The position numbers and the translations under genes were made by a program. The notes under the pieces were generated by a model, which was given only the letters and a program-made list of their open reading frames with translations, made no database searches and was not told where the DNA came from. From NCBI GenBank assembly GCA_025617745.1, contig CM046864.1:30483162-30547161 (forward strand): 64,000 nt of DNA. Reading direction: 5' to 3'. Below are positions 31,905-41,779 of this stretch, one piece after another; position 1 is the first letter of the stretch; each line of letters opens with the position of its first letter. The stretch comes from Heliocidaris erythrogramma (lineage: Eukaryota; Echinodermata; Echinoidea; Camarodonta; Echinometridae).

Positions 31905-32693
31905 ATGGATACCACTCAAGGAGCTGTTCCCGAGGGCATTGCTGACGCAGGAATGATACAACCAGGTCAAAATTCGGTACAAAATCAAGGTAATGTACCG
32001 TACATTACTTTAGAGAATATTTCTGACATTGTTAAGAACGCAGTCGGGGGCGTTAAAGATTATATTGATAACGCTCTGTCGTCTACCAAATCTCAGGTTT
32101 TGGAGTCGGCGAGAGAATCTGCCAAAGCTGCCAGTTCATTCAAATTTAAAGGCAATCGCATTCAGTTTGAATTCAACGTTAACATTAAAGAGCAGGTGGA
32201 AACTGCTGTGGCCAAAATAGAGAAAGGTGATACCGCTGCCGCTACGTCTAGCCTTAAATCGGCATTAGATGACATAAAAACCAGGAATAAACATATAAAA
32301 CTTGCTGATAAAAACGAGAGTTGGAAAGTGGTAGACGAATATAAAGCCGAGGAACTGGCTGACAATGCGGAAGATGAAAAGCGGATTAAAGCGGCTGTCA
32401 AAGCCGTGGCCTCTAAAAAGCCGAGCAAAGCGTCTAAGAAAGGTCAATTCAGAAATGTCCCGTACCAAATTCCATCTGGGAGTAGGCGTACAGATGCCTA
32501 TCCTAACTTGGATTCTAATTTTCGTGGCCATTTTCAACAAAATAGATACCAGTTTACTAGCAGCCGTGCAGGTAGTTCCAGAAGACTGCCAAATTCAACC
32601 GACATCTGTTTCAGATGCGGGGTCAAGGGACATTGGCAAAACTCATGTACAGCCCAGTACAGAAGTTTTCAAGCTGATAAACAAACCCAGTAG
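31905..32693 (+). CDS. Gag-like protein of the PAT-like element (262 aa)
   Basis: Starts at ATG 31905, directly downstream of A1. The N-terminal half has ITLENISDIVKNAVGGV, which is also found in the second DIRS-type copy at 55.8 kb. The middle is Lys/Ala-rich and probably helical. The C-terminus has a zinc knuckle, CFRCGVKGHWQNSC (about residues 235-249, CX2CX4HX4C), expected to bind element RNA. The frame stops at TAG 32691-32693. An alternative frame through 32700 continues to a good splice donor (see the putative intron). Length and layout fit DIRS gag proteins. Confidence 0.85.
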   Translation: MDTTQGAVPEGIADAGMIQPGQNSVQNQGNVPYITLENISDIVKNAVGGVKDYIDNALSSTKSQVLESARESAKAASSFKFKGNRIQFEFNVNIKEQVETAVAKIEKGDTAAATSSLKSALDDIKTRNKHIKLADKNESWKVVDEYKAEELADNAEDEKRIKAAVKAVASKKPSKASKKGQFRNVPYQIPSGSRRTDAYPNLDSNFRGHFQQNRYQFTSSRAGSSRRLPNSTDICFRCGVKGHWQNSCTAQYRSFQADKQTQ

Positions 32694-32710
32694 TTCAGCT
32701 GAATATGCAG

Positions 32711-33073
32711 GTAAATATAATTTGCAATTCTGCTTATTGTAAGGTGGCTGTATTGTTGGCAGTAGTGTCAGAATAATATGAGGTAATTAGAATGAACCCG
32801 TTCACGCGTGATAAATCGACAGGTTGTTCTTTGACATAACGTTGTGTTCGAGCAAGATTCGAACACCTGTTGTGTGCAATTTGGCATATCTCCTGTACAT
32901 GTGTATGAATGCAGTGGTCATGACTGAAAGATTATGTTCATTGCGGTCATCAGACCGGCAACACTGTAAACACGGTTTTTCAAGATCTCAGCTCACATAA
33001 GAAAAAGTGTGTGATCAACGATGATCGCAAGTTGTAATTAATGTTATATTTATTTCTGCGTTGATTTGTGTAG
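32711..33073 (+). other. Putative spliceosomal intron between gag and pol ORFs
   Basis: Donor GCAG/GTAAATAT at 32710/32711 and acceptor TTTGTGTAG/CTATTAGC ending at 33073. Joining them fuses the frame that passes the gag stop in the alternative reading (ending SSSAEYA) to the RT frame beginning AISNGSLSPEG, without a stop. DIRS elements are known to contain introns. Use of these sites is inference. Confidence 0.45.
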
Positions 33074-35175
33074 CTATTAGCAATGGCAGTCTGTCACCAG
33101 AGGGCGGTTCGTCTAGCACAATGGGAATTTTTTCAGCCGGATTTGGAAGAGGCTCGGTCCAGTTTAGAACGGAGAGACAGATGGATATATCTGAATACGG
33201 GTACGATTTTGATTTCTATTTGAATAACTATTTTGACTATGAGCAAGGCAATTCAGAGCCTATTGTGCGGGGGAGGATGAAGGCTAACCTGAATTTTTGG
33301 AGAAATATTGGAACCCCGGATGATATACTTAGAGTAATTGAGTTTGGATATCCAATTCCATTTTTTTCTACGCCTGAGGCGGCTATTTTTAATAACAATG
33401 CGTCGGCACTTGATAACACAGAATTTGTTTCCGAAGCTGTTAAAGATTTATTATCCAAGAAATTGATTATGGAATATTCAGTTCGTCCTGAAATTGTGAA
33501 TCCGTTAACAGTTTCTGTTCAGAGTTCGGGCAAGAAACGGCTTATTTTGGATCTTCGATACGTAAATTACCACATTTGGAAAACCAAGATACAATTTGAA
33601 GACTGGTCAGTTGCGCTTCAGTATTTTCGGAAGGATTTTTACATGTTTTCATTTGACCTGAAGTCAGGTTATCACCACATTGACATTTTGCCTGACCATT
33701 GTAAATATTTAAGTTTTGCATGGGATTTCGGTAGTGGTACTCGTTATTTTTCTTTTCAAGTTCTTCCTTTCGGGTTGAGCCCTGCTCCCTTTATTTTCAC
33801 CAAGTGTTTAAGGCCGTTAGTAAAACACTGGAGGAGCAAAGGTTTCTTTATTGTTGTGTATTTAGATGACGGATGGGGCATTGCACCATCTTTTTCTGAT
33901 TGTGATAAGATATCACAAATTGTGAAAGATGATCTGATAAAGGCTGGGTTTGTTCCCAATGTTGAGAAATCCGTATGGATCCCGTCGCAAGAAATTGACT
34001 GGCTCGGGATATCGTGGAACACGGGGAAAGGAGTAATAAAGGTGACTGACCGGAGGGTAGGAACTATCCTCGCGTGTATAGATGAACTTAAGGGGAAATT
34101 GCCTTATTTGACAGCCCGGCAGTTGGCTGGTTTTGTAGGGAGGATTATATCCCTGATACCTGTTTCTGGTCATATTGCTCAGCTCAGAACAAAATTTTCG
34201 TCCATGGCAATTTGTGATCAACACCATTGGGATAAGGTGTTCAGGGTGCCAGGTGACAGTCATATTATAGAAGAATTGTTCTTTTGGAAAAAGAACTTAA
34301 GAGCCATAAATAACAGATATGTATTTGATTATGCTTTACCACAGGTTTTATTGTATTCTGATGCCAGTCATAGTGGCTGTGGGGCGTGGACTAGAGATAT
34401 GGATGACAATGTCATTAAGTTCAACCAGAGCTGGACAGAATCTGAGATAGATAAGAGTTCCACGTGGAGAGAGCTCCGAGGTGTAGAGCTAGCTTTGAGA
34501 GCTTTTGCTCCAAGATTGCAAGGAAAATGTGTAAAAGTTTTCTCTGACAATAAAGGTGTTGAGGCGGTGATAAAGAAAGGAAGCATGAAAATGGATTTGC
34601 ACATTATGAGCATTGACATAGCTACGTTTTGTAGAGAAAATGATATAGAATTGCACGTGCAATGGGTTCCGAGGGACGAGAATGTCCTGGCGGATTCTCT
34701 GAGTAGAGAGGTAGACTTTGACGATTGGGGAGTTTCTCAAACCTTTTTCGATTTCATGGACTCCATGTGGGGTCCACATTCTGTTGATCGGTTTGCGGAT
34801 GATCGCAATAGGAAGTTAAGTACGTTTAATTCCAAGTATTGGTGCCCTAGTACCAGCCAGGTAGATGCGTTTGCGGTATCTTGGCAAGGAGAGAACAATT
34901 GGTTAGTGCCACCGATATATCTTGTAGGGCAAGCTGTCAAACACGTGAAAGCCTGCAGAGCTCAAGCCACTCTTGTTATCCCGTATTGGCCTTCAGCTGC
35001 CTTCTGGCCAGTTTTATTTTCTAGTGGCAGTATATATACTGATATGATAGATAGGGTGATCAGATTCTCTAACCCTTCCTTCATATATGTTAAAGGAAGG
35101 AACAAGAACTCTGTTTTTGGTTCGGACAGATTCACCAGTGAAGTACTTTGTGTACGACTGAATGGTAGACTGTAA
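33061..35175 (+). CDS. Reverse transcriptase - RNase H - methyltransferase-like polyprotein
   Basis: Open from 33061; the first ATG is at 33121 and an intron acceptor is possible at 33073, so the true start is uncertain. RT blocks: KKRLILDLRYVN, FSFDLKSGYHHIDI, LPFGLSPAPFIFTKCLRPLV and catalytic VYLDDGWG (residue about 266). YLDDG is typical of DIRS RTs. RNase H: YSDASHSGCGAW (about 431), WRELRGVE (about 468), FSDNKGVE (about 494) and VLADSLSR (about 543) supply the D-E-D-D set. The C-terminal 130 residues (VDRFADDRN, then VDAFAVSWQ, NWLVPPIYL and TLVIPYWPSAAFWPVL) match the DAM-like domain of DIRS/PAT elements. The motif IV position reads VPPI instead of an Asn/Asp-PP-aromatic, so catalysis is doubtful. 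Intact frame, 704 aa. Confidence 0.9.
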   Translation: MICVAISNGSLSPEGGSSSTMGIFSAGFGRGSVQFRTERQMDISEYGYDFDFYLNNYFDYEQGNSEPIVRGRMKANLNFWRNIGTPDDILRVIEFGYPIPFFSTPEAAIFNNNASALDNTEFVSEAVKDLLSKKLIMEYSVRPEIVNPLTVSVQSSGKKRLILDLRYVNYHIWKTKIQFEDWSVALQYFRKDFYMFSFDLKSGYHHIDILPDHCKYLSFAWDFGSGTRYFSFQVLPFGLSPAPFIFTKCLRPLVKHWRSKGFFIVVYLDDGWGIAPSFSDCDKISQIVKDDLIKAGFVPNVEKSVWIPSQEIDWLGISWNTGKGVIKVTDRRVGTILACIDELKGKLPYLTARQLAGFVGRIISLIPVSGHIAQLRTKFSSMAICDQHHWDKVFRVPGDSHIIEELFFWKKNLRAINNRYVFDYALPQVLLYSDASHSGCGAWTRDMDDNVIKFNQSWTESEIDKSSTWRELRGVELALRAFAPRLQGKCVKVFSDNKGVEAVIKKGSMKMDLHIMSIDIATFCRENDIELHVQWVPRDENVLADSLSREVDFDDWGVSQTFFDFMDSMWGPHSVDRFADDRNRKLSTFNSKYWCPSTSQVDAFAVSWQGENNWLVPPIYLVGQAVKHVKACRAQATLVIPYWPSAAFWPVLFSSGSIYTDMIDRVIRFSNPSFIYVKGRNKNSVFGSDRFTSEVLCVRLNGRL

Positions 35176-35485
35176 GGTGATTTTGAGGAGCTATTTAAGG
35201 AAAGAAAATTCTGGAGGCTCACTGGAGCTATGAAGAGATGAACGGGACGCACTGGTGTCCTATAATTAGATTAATATTGGCTCACTGGAGCATTTATGAG
35301 ATGTGACTCACTGGAGTCGATTGGATATGGAGTTGAATATATGTATGAATTTAGAGTGGGAGATTGGGAGTCTCTCTATAGGCTCGGCAGATTTTGTGAC
35401 TAGAGGTAGTCAGTTGATAATAAACTCACTGAAGTTTAATGAAGTGTAATGTTATTTAACCTTCAATTATGTTAATCAATGGAGG

Positions 35486-36478
35486 TTGGATGTGCGTATT
35501 ATTGTTTGTTTCAGAGAGGAAAAGTTTCAAAAGACTCTGGGAAATGTGATGGACGCTTCAAGAGCTGAAAGCACAGTTAAGAAGTATAAGAATGCTGTCG
35601 CAAGCTGGGAAGTATGGTGTAGACTGAACAAAGTAAATACTAAGTTAGCTGATCATGAAGATATTGCAAGGTATTTTGTTTGGATGTTCAATGACAATGC
35701 TCCATATAGCAGGATACAAACTGCATTTTTCGCTTTGAAATGGCACTTTAACTGTTGCCCGAAGACGTGTTTAAGGAATCCATGTGCAACGCGTTTTTTA
35801 CAACTTTTGTTGGATGGCCTGAAACGGTTGTTATCAAGGCCAGCTGTGAATAAAAAGGAACCTATCACAGCTGACATTTTAGTTGCTATTGTCAATAGGT
35901 TTGACGAAGATAATGTTAAAGATCTTAGACTTTGTTCTATGATGCTCATTGCGTATGCGGGGTTTTTGCGATATGATGAGCTTTCTAGTTTGAGGCTTTG
36001 TGACCTAGATATGTGTGATTCACATATGAAAATATTCTTGGAAAAGAGTAAAACAGACCAGTACAGGGAGGGCGCATGGATCATCATTGGAGCAACCGGG
36101 AAAAGTACATGCCCTGTTATGATGCTTAAAAGATACATTGATTGTGCTGCGTTTGAAGACTTGAAATCGTCTCAATATTTGTTTTCATCGATCACCATGC
36201 TTAAGTCTCAAAACAAATTTGTTATTCGTCCAAACAAATTGACATATTCCAGGTGTAGAGAGTTGATCAAAGAAGCTTTGCAAGAGATTGGATTAGACGC
36301 AAGTAAATTTGGTGTACATAGCTTGCGTTCAGGAGGCGCCTCAGCAGCTGCTGCCTTCGGTGTACCTGACAGGTTGTTTAAACGTCATGGACGGTGGAAG
36401 TCCGATTCTTCCAAAGACAGATATGTGAAAGAGACTATGCACAATAAACTCTTAGTGTCTACGAATTTAGGAATTTAA
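35486..36478 (+). CDS. Tyrosine recombinase of the PAT-like element (up to 330 aa)
   Basis: Core-binding region from about MDASRAESTVKKYKNAVASW (ATG 35549). The catalytic domain has Arg in GFLRYDELSSLRL (about residue 161), HxxR in GVHSLRSGGA (about 277-280), His in KRHGRWKSD (about 300) and the nucleophile Tyr in KDRYVKE (about 312). The R-H-R-H/W-Y set is complete, so it may be active. It would join the circular cDNA intermediate to the chromosome. A strong pyrimidine-AG acceptor ends at 35515 just before GAGGAAAAG, so expression may need splicing from the RT frame; otherwise ATG 35549 could start it. The frame is intact. Confidence 0.9.
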   Translation: MDVRIIVCFREEKFQKTLGNVMDASRAESTVKKYKNAVASWEVWCRLNKVNTKLADHEDIARYFVWMFNDNAPYSRIQTAFFALKWHFNCCPKTCLRNPCATRFLQLLLDGLKRLLSRPAVNKKEPITADILVAIVNRFDEDNVKDLRLCSMMLIAYAGFLRYDELSSLRLCDLDMCDSHMKIFLEKSKTDQYREGAWIIIGATGKSTCPVMMLKRYIDCAAFEDLKSSQYLFSSITMLKSQNKFVIRPNKLTYSRCRELIKEALQEIGLDASKFGVHSLRSGGASAAAAFGVPDRLFKRHGRWKSDSSKDRYVKETMHNKLLVSTNLGI

Positions 36479-36598
36479 TTTTTTTCAAAATCCTAATGGA
36501 TCAAAGGTACTGAGACATGTAAAAAATTGAATAAAGCATGGTTTACACGTGAAAATTAATGCTCAGAAGTGGCCCGTTCTTTATTGTTGAAAAAAGGG

Positions 36599-36747
36599 GA
36601 GCAAATGTTCTGAGTTCATCGTGCAGTCTGGTGCTCCCCTAAAGGTCAGTGTGTTTTGTTGTGTTTTATTATGTTTGCGCAAAAAAGGCGTTAAGTTAAA
36701 TAGAAATTAATTTAATTTCGGCTGAGCATGCGCGAAAGAGAAATTAA
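36599..36747 (+). repeat. B1 split direct repeat
   Basis: 149 bp identical to B2 (37118-37266). It abuts A2 without spacer. Confidence 0.95.
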
Positions 36748-36894
36748 TGTCCAATTTCTATTGGTCGAGGCGGATTTGCAATATGCAAATTAAAGCCGGG
36801 ATATTGTGTGACGTGACGTCACATTAGGTGTGTCGAGGTTTTGGTCATTGACCATTTGCACGACATAGAACTCACACGTTTGTCTGGATTGCTT
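36748..36894 (+). repeat. A2 split direct repeat
   Basis: 147 bp identical to A1, including the CCAAT, octamer and CRE motifs. Confidence 0.95.
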
Positions 36895-37117
36895 GATTTT
36901 TAGTAATTGTAAATAATCAGGGTGTTGTCGGAGTTTTTGCTTTAGGAATGACCGGCGTAACGCTGACTCACGTTGTTGGGAGGTAACTAAAAGATTGAGA
37001 GGAAAAATACGCAAATTGGAGATAAGAAGGGTGAAAATTAAGAGGGTAAGTATTCACGGGGTCCTGTATGTGCTGGAGTTCACCGGAATTGGAAGCACAA
37101 TACTGCCCTCAACGACT

Positions 37118-37266
37118 GAGCAAATGTTCTGAGTTCATCGTGCAGTCTGGTGCTCCCCTAAAGGTCAGTGTGTTTTGTTGTGTTTTATTATGTTTGCGCA
37201 AAAAAGGCGTTAAGTTAAATAGAAATTAATTTAATTTCGGCTGAGCATGCGCGAAAGAGAAATTAA
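37118..37266 (+). repeat. B2 split direct repeat, 3' end of the element
   Basis: Identical to B1. The element ends in GAAATTAA, and no target duplication is seen against the left flank, as expected for a tyrosine-recombinase element. Confidence 0.9.
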
Positions 37267-39185
37267 CTATAATTACCACCTCCCATGCGATAATGAGCGA
37301 AAACATCCCTCAATTTATTGTTTAACCAATGAATGCCCTGGGGAATGTCTTAGATAAATTAATATGTATGTAAATGTATGAATCAAGCTCTTTCATTAGA
37401 GCTAACTTATGTCACCTGAATTTGATCAAAAGTAATCTCAAATCTGGATTTTTATTTCTTCAAATTTTATGAATATGTATTTCAGATAATTTCACCATTT
37501 TAAGCAGAGGTATAGGATAAACATCCACGTAGGAAGCACAGGAAAACAAGGTCATCGTCATCTCAACTGAGGATGGCTCCAAGGCCGGTGGAGAGCGGGG
37601 GAGGGAGGGGGAGATATTTTTTTTTACCTCGAGGGATATATGTGTCCACAAAGCCCCTATTTGGGTGGGATCCACTTGGCGGAGCCCCCTGCAGCTCCCG
37701 AGATTTTGCCATTTTGAAGCTTCAACAAATTGCTGTTTTATACACCAAATTAACCATTGTAATCGAAGATGTTCTGATGATTTAATCAACTTGATAAAAA
37801 ATTCCGTCGATCTCTGAATGAAAAAAAAATTGAAGGGTCATTGATATTCCTGTAAACCTTTTCTTTTTATTACTGATTTGGGGGCAGTATGCACAAAATC
37901 TTGCGATCAAGATATCAGAAATAATTTTAGTTAGGCGAACTGGTAAATGATTGGTTTAACCTTAATTGATAGAGTATGGTGTAACTCTCAAACCCATTGT
38001 TGGTTAACCATTGACTAATTCGGGGGTCGGGTGTTATCTTTTTTTTCCTTAACAATATTCTGTTTAAATCATCTTGGATAGGACAGTGCCCGCGGAGCAT
38101 TTTTGAATGTGAGTGCGGGGGGGGGGGGGGGGTGGTGACGCCTCTTGCCCGAATATCAACCATCCTGTTTTCTACATTTTGAGCAAGCGAAGTGAACGAG
38201 CATAAAATTAAAATATAGGCCTAGACACTTAATCATGGTCGATATGTTATTTCGTCATCAAAATAAACGATATCTAAATTGTATCCGTTAACCTCGCTGC
38301 CAAATAGCACCTGTCACTGCCCGAGTAATGTGTCTGCTGCACGAAACAATCCCGGCCGTTTTTAAATCTTACGAACGATCTTTATAAAAAGTCAATTTGT
38401 TGTCTCTGAAATATTGTATGATTTTGCCATCAAAATAAACTACATATTCATAACAGTTATTAAATTTAGGCACCTTCCTGCCCGAAGATCAGGAGAGCCG
38501 GACATCCCGCTGCCCCGAAAGAGGGTATTCATGAATCTAGCTGCTGAAACATGAAGTTTTTCGCTGTTCGAACGATCTTGTTTTCAAATTTCATGAGCGA
38601 CCAAAGAAACAGACTTGGGTGGCTCATCTCCACCTCTGATCGTACCTGGGATTTTTGGCAAGAGGGGAGGGTCACTGATGATATGGGATGATGATAATCC
38701 CATTATGTCACGATTCTATTTCAGTCAATTTGATTTTAATTTGAATTTGGATTTGAATTTGAGTGTGGGACGCTGAACTTGGGAATGTCACTGGTCCTTG
38801 GATGATGACTATAATTTCTTCGCATTCGTTTCTTTATAGGCGTCCTGGCTTAGCAGTCCTTTCTCCAAAGGTGCATATGGGGCGTCGTACATCATTATTT
38901 CAACCATCTTTGAACCGACCTTTGCCAAACATTACAAAAATTCAACATGTAACTGGGATTAATTTTAAAACTTTTGCAGCATGACTATCACATCGATTTC
39001 GGATGAATTTCTGGTCTTGGTCATCATAAGTTGTATGCTGCTTAAATGGAAAATTTGTTTTGATTTGATTTGATTTGATTTAATTTTCTGTTTCAAAACT
39101 AGCATAATATGATATATATATATATATAGTGCGGAAGATGTTGATCATCGTGGTAGTACAATAAGAGTATAAGTTGATCTGCTAT
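37267..39185. other. Unannotated intergenic stretch
   Basis: AT-rich with an AG-rich/T-run block near 37605-37625, a G-run near 38117, a TTTGATTTGA microsatellite near 39058 and an AT dinucleotide run near 39117. No supported gene on either strand. Confidence 0.45.
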
Positions 39186-39189
39186 CACA

Positions 39190-40254
39190 CGAAGTAGCAA
39201 ACGAGGATTGCCCAGGTCACAGATCTTCTTAAGTTCGTGCTAGAATCCACGTACTTCATGTACAACGGTGACTTCTATGAACAACAAGAAGGAGCGGCCA
39301 TGGGGAGTCCTGTTTCCGCAGTTATTGCTAACTTGTACATGGAATCCTTTGAGGAAGATGCGCTCAGAACTTGCCCGCCCGAACTCAGCCCGAGAATTTG
39401 GAAACGCTATGTCGATGATACCTTCATTGTAACTAATAGATCCACCACCGGTGGTCTTTTAAGTCACGTGAACGCGCAGCAACCGTCTATTCGTTTCACT
39501 ATGGAGACGGAAGACAATAGCCGCATCGCCTTCCTTGACACACTAGTGCACCGGGATAGTGATGGCCGCCTCACTACCACAATGTATAGGAAGCCCACAC
39601 ACACCGATCAATATTTGGCCTATGACTCGCATCATCCCCAATCCGTCAAGCGCGGGGTAGTTAAGTGTCTTTATGACAGAGCATCGCGCATTGTTTCCAA
39701 ACCCCTGTGCACAGCCGCTGAGAAACAACACATCGCTTCCGCTCTTGTTTCTAATGGATACCCGCGTTCCTTCCTCAACCGCGTCACTAAGAAGAAGAAA
39801 GCCACCGATAAGGAAGTTGTGTATTACAAGTCTACCGTTGTTCTTCTGTTTGTCGATTCTATTTCTCGCCAGCTCCGCCGACACCTAGAGAAGCATAGCA
39901 TACGCGCCGTTTTCAAGTCCGACACCACTATTCGTAACCAGCTAGTCCACCCGAAGGACCCCACGCTACCCGACAGACTCGACGGCGTTGTCTACAAGAT
40001 CCCATGCGGGACTTGCGACAAGGTCTACATCGGCGAAACAGGTAGACCCGTCAACGAATGCTAGAACACCGCAGAGATGTTAAACACCGTCGCATAGATA
40101 GTTCAGCAGTCGCTGAGCATGCTTGAAGCGCACAGTACCTTCCAAATTGGGATGAGGTAAGTTGCATAGCGCAGGATAAGCACTGGTTCACACGGCGTGT
40201 GAAAGAGGCTATCCAAATCCGTTTACACCCCAATAATATCAATAGAGATAACGG
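39190..40254 (+). pseudogene. Penelope RT - GIY-YIG endonuclease, main part
   Basis: It begins within the RT palm upstream of STYFMYNG. EGAAMGSPVSAVIANLYMES and the catalytic WKRYVDDTFIV follow, then the thumb region with FLDTLVHR and YRKPTHTDQYL, and the endonuclease start VYKIPCGTCDKVYIGETGR. A one-base frameshift follows at about 40060. A Trp-to-stop change (TGA near 40123) lies in EHA-stop-SAQYLPNWDEV. The tail HPNNINRDNG ends at the LTR insertion. Penelope-like elements prime reverse transcription at the nick made by this nuclease. This copy is truncated at the 5' side and inactive. Confidence 0.9.
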
Positions 40255-40382
40255 CATTGTTTCAGGAAAGAATTTTTTTTTGGCCAGATGTATTTTAAGG
40301 AAAAATACAAAGGGTAATGACTTATAGGACATTAACATGCAGTTATTTATTTCAGTAAGGTTCATGTATGTATTTTAGTTAA

Positions 40383-40757
40383 AGGCATTCAGTAACTTTG
40401 TGGAAGCTTGATTTAACAAATTGTTCAATTTTGATATCTGTCTTGTATAATGATAATATATAGCCAGGCATAGAAAGGTTTTCAAATATATAATGCTATT
40501 ATTAAGATATCTGTGACTGAATACTCATATTTACGAAAGCGTATGGCCATACGCTTTAGTCTAACACTGAGTCAATCGGGAAAATGAGTCTGGCATTTCC
40601 GGTCATTTGCATATGTTTACTTTTGTGAAGCACATGGTGATTTTGAAGTGCTTTTTTCTGCATGGGCTTCATTTTTACACCATATTACATACACTGATAG
40701 CATGTAAGGCCAGACAGCTCAGATTTTATCAAGCCTCCACAAAGTTACTGAATGCCT
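40383..40757. mobile_element. TTAA-flanked MITE in the 5' LTR
   Basis: The ends are AGGCATTCAGTAACTTTGTG and its complement ending in GAATGCCT (about 22 bp perfect). TTAA is duplicated at 40379-40382 and 40758-40761. The 3' LTR gives the empty site TTTTAGTTAAAGCCTATTC. 375 bp, no coding frame. piggyBac or Kolobok type. Confidence 0.9.
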
Positions 40758-40964
40758 TTAAAGCCTATTCAAGCCAAGTCTTTGAAATATTTGTAACAGT
40801 CCTCTGGCTAGACGTTCTTGTTTGGAGTGTTAAATTGAATAATTTATTCGTTTCTACAGATGTTCACCTTTTCATTTACTGAAACATCCGCTGTAACATA
40901 TTTTGCATTAATAGAAATTTCTCAGAAGGGTATAAGTAGGGATTGATTTTAGAGAATCGGGGAG

Positions 40965-41627
40965 TGTACAATATGTAATATTATGTAAACAGACTTAGTA
41001 TGAATTAGTTTTTCTAAATCCTTTATCATTAAAATATAAATTAGGTAATTTTTCTAGCATGGTAATATTCATAGGAGCATTTTATATAAGAATAAATTAA
41101 ACTTATGATATTCTAAAATGATGCCATTGCAAACATTTAGGCGCGTTTTTATTTAGGGTATTTTAATTCTTTACAAATGCGATTGTCTCCATTAAGACAA
41201 CGATATGAGTAAGTTTGGTAGAATGGACGACCTCTAGCCCGTGCCTGAGTTATCTTAAGGGGCAGCGCTCTTATGGCCCCCGATTAGCTATACACATAAT
41301 ATACCTTGTAAGAGCCCATAAGATGGCACTTTAGTTGGGGTAGGGGATCTGTACCATCTACTGGACAGAAAGTTCGTCCAAAATATAAAATTAAAGGAAA
41401 AATAATAGTTTATAAGCGAATATCGTAAGTTTTTTTAATTCTATTTAGGGTAATAATTAGGACAAATAATATCAATATTTAGTTAAATACATAATCAAAT
41501 CTATGCCTTTTTCTGTAAGTTTTCGTGAAAAGGAAAGAAATTATACATATTGTTTTTGGTGCAAATAGCCTTAGTAGCTGAGGCACCATTAAAACCTTAA
41601 AAAAATAAACTAACTAGAATCGGGGAG
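40965..41627 (+). mobile_element. Insertion with 12-bp target duplication in the 5' LTR
   Basis: AGAATCGGGGAG at 40953-40964 is repeated at 41616-41627. The 3' LTR has the single AGAATCGGCGAG. The inserted 651 bp starts TGTACAATATG and ends A-rich (CCTTAAAAAAATAAACTAACT). A long target duplication and an A-rich 3' end suggest a retroposed SINE or LINE fragment, but no RT or Pol III promoter is recognisable. Confidence 0.6.
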
Positions 41628-41779
41628 AACACTTAAAGCCAGTCAGAAACTATTGATCTCGGTCAAGGCAGCAAACGTTTATCTGGGGGTTATCCACGTC
41701 GCGACGAGATGCAAGCGTCAGCTGCCATCCGATACTCTTCATCTCGTCGAATGGGGGCTTGATCTCGTCCTGCTAGTTT

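Larger units (their letters stand above)
31706..37266 (+). mobile_element. PAT-like DIRS-order retrotransposon, nearly complete
   Basis: The structure is A1 (31706-31852) - three ORFs - B1 (36599-36747) - A2 (36748-36894) - 223 bp - B2 (37118-37266). A1 and A2 are identical over 147 bp, and B1 and B2 over 149 bp. B1 abuts A2, so B1A2 equals the junction expected if the two element ends were joined in a circle. This is the split-direct-repeat layout of PAT and Ngaro elements. A methyltransferase-like domain after RNase H favours PAT over Ngaro. The element encodes gag, RT/RNase H and tyrosine recombinase, and integrates by recombination without target duplication. Total 5561 bp. Identical repeats indicate a recent insertion. 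Confidence 0.9.
40260..41779 (+). repeat. 5' LTR remnant, containing two insertions
   Basis: Aligns to 44661-45137 of the 3' LTR once the insertions at 40383-40757 and 40965-41627 are removed; the distal 390 bp of the LTR are lost. Confidence 0.8.

Noticed and set aside
32162-32540. Minus-strand frames under the DIRS gag, and similar frames opposite RT and recombinase
   Set aside because: They are shadows of strongly supported plus-strand coding sequence.
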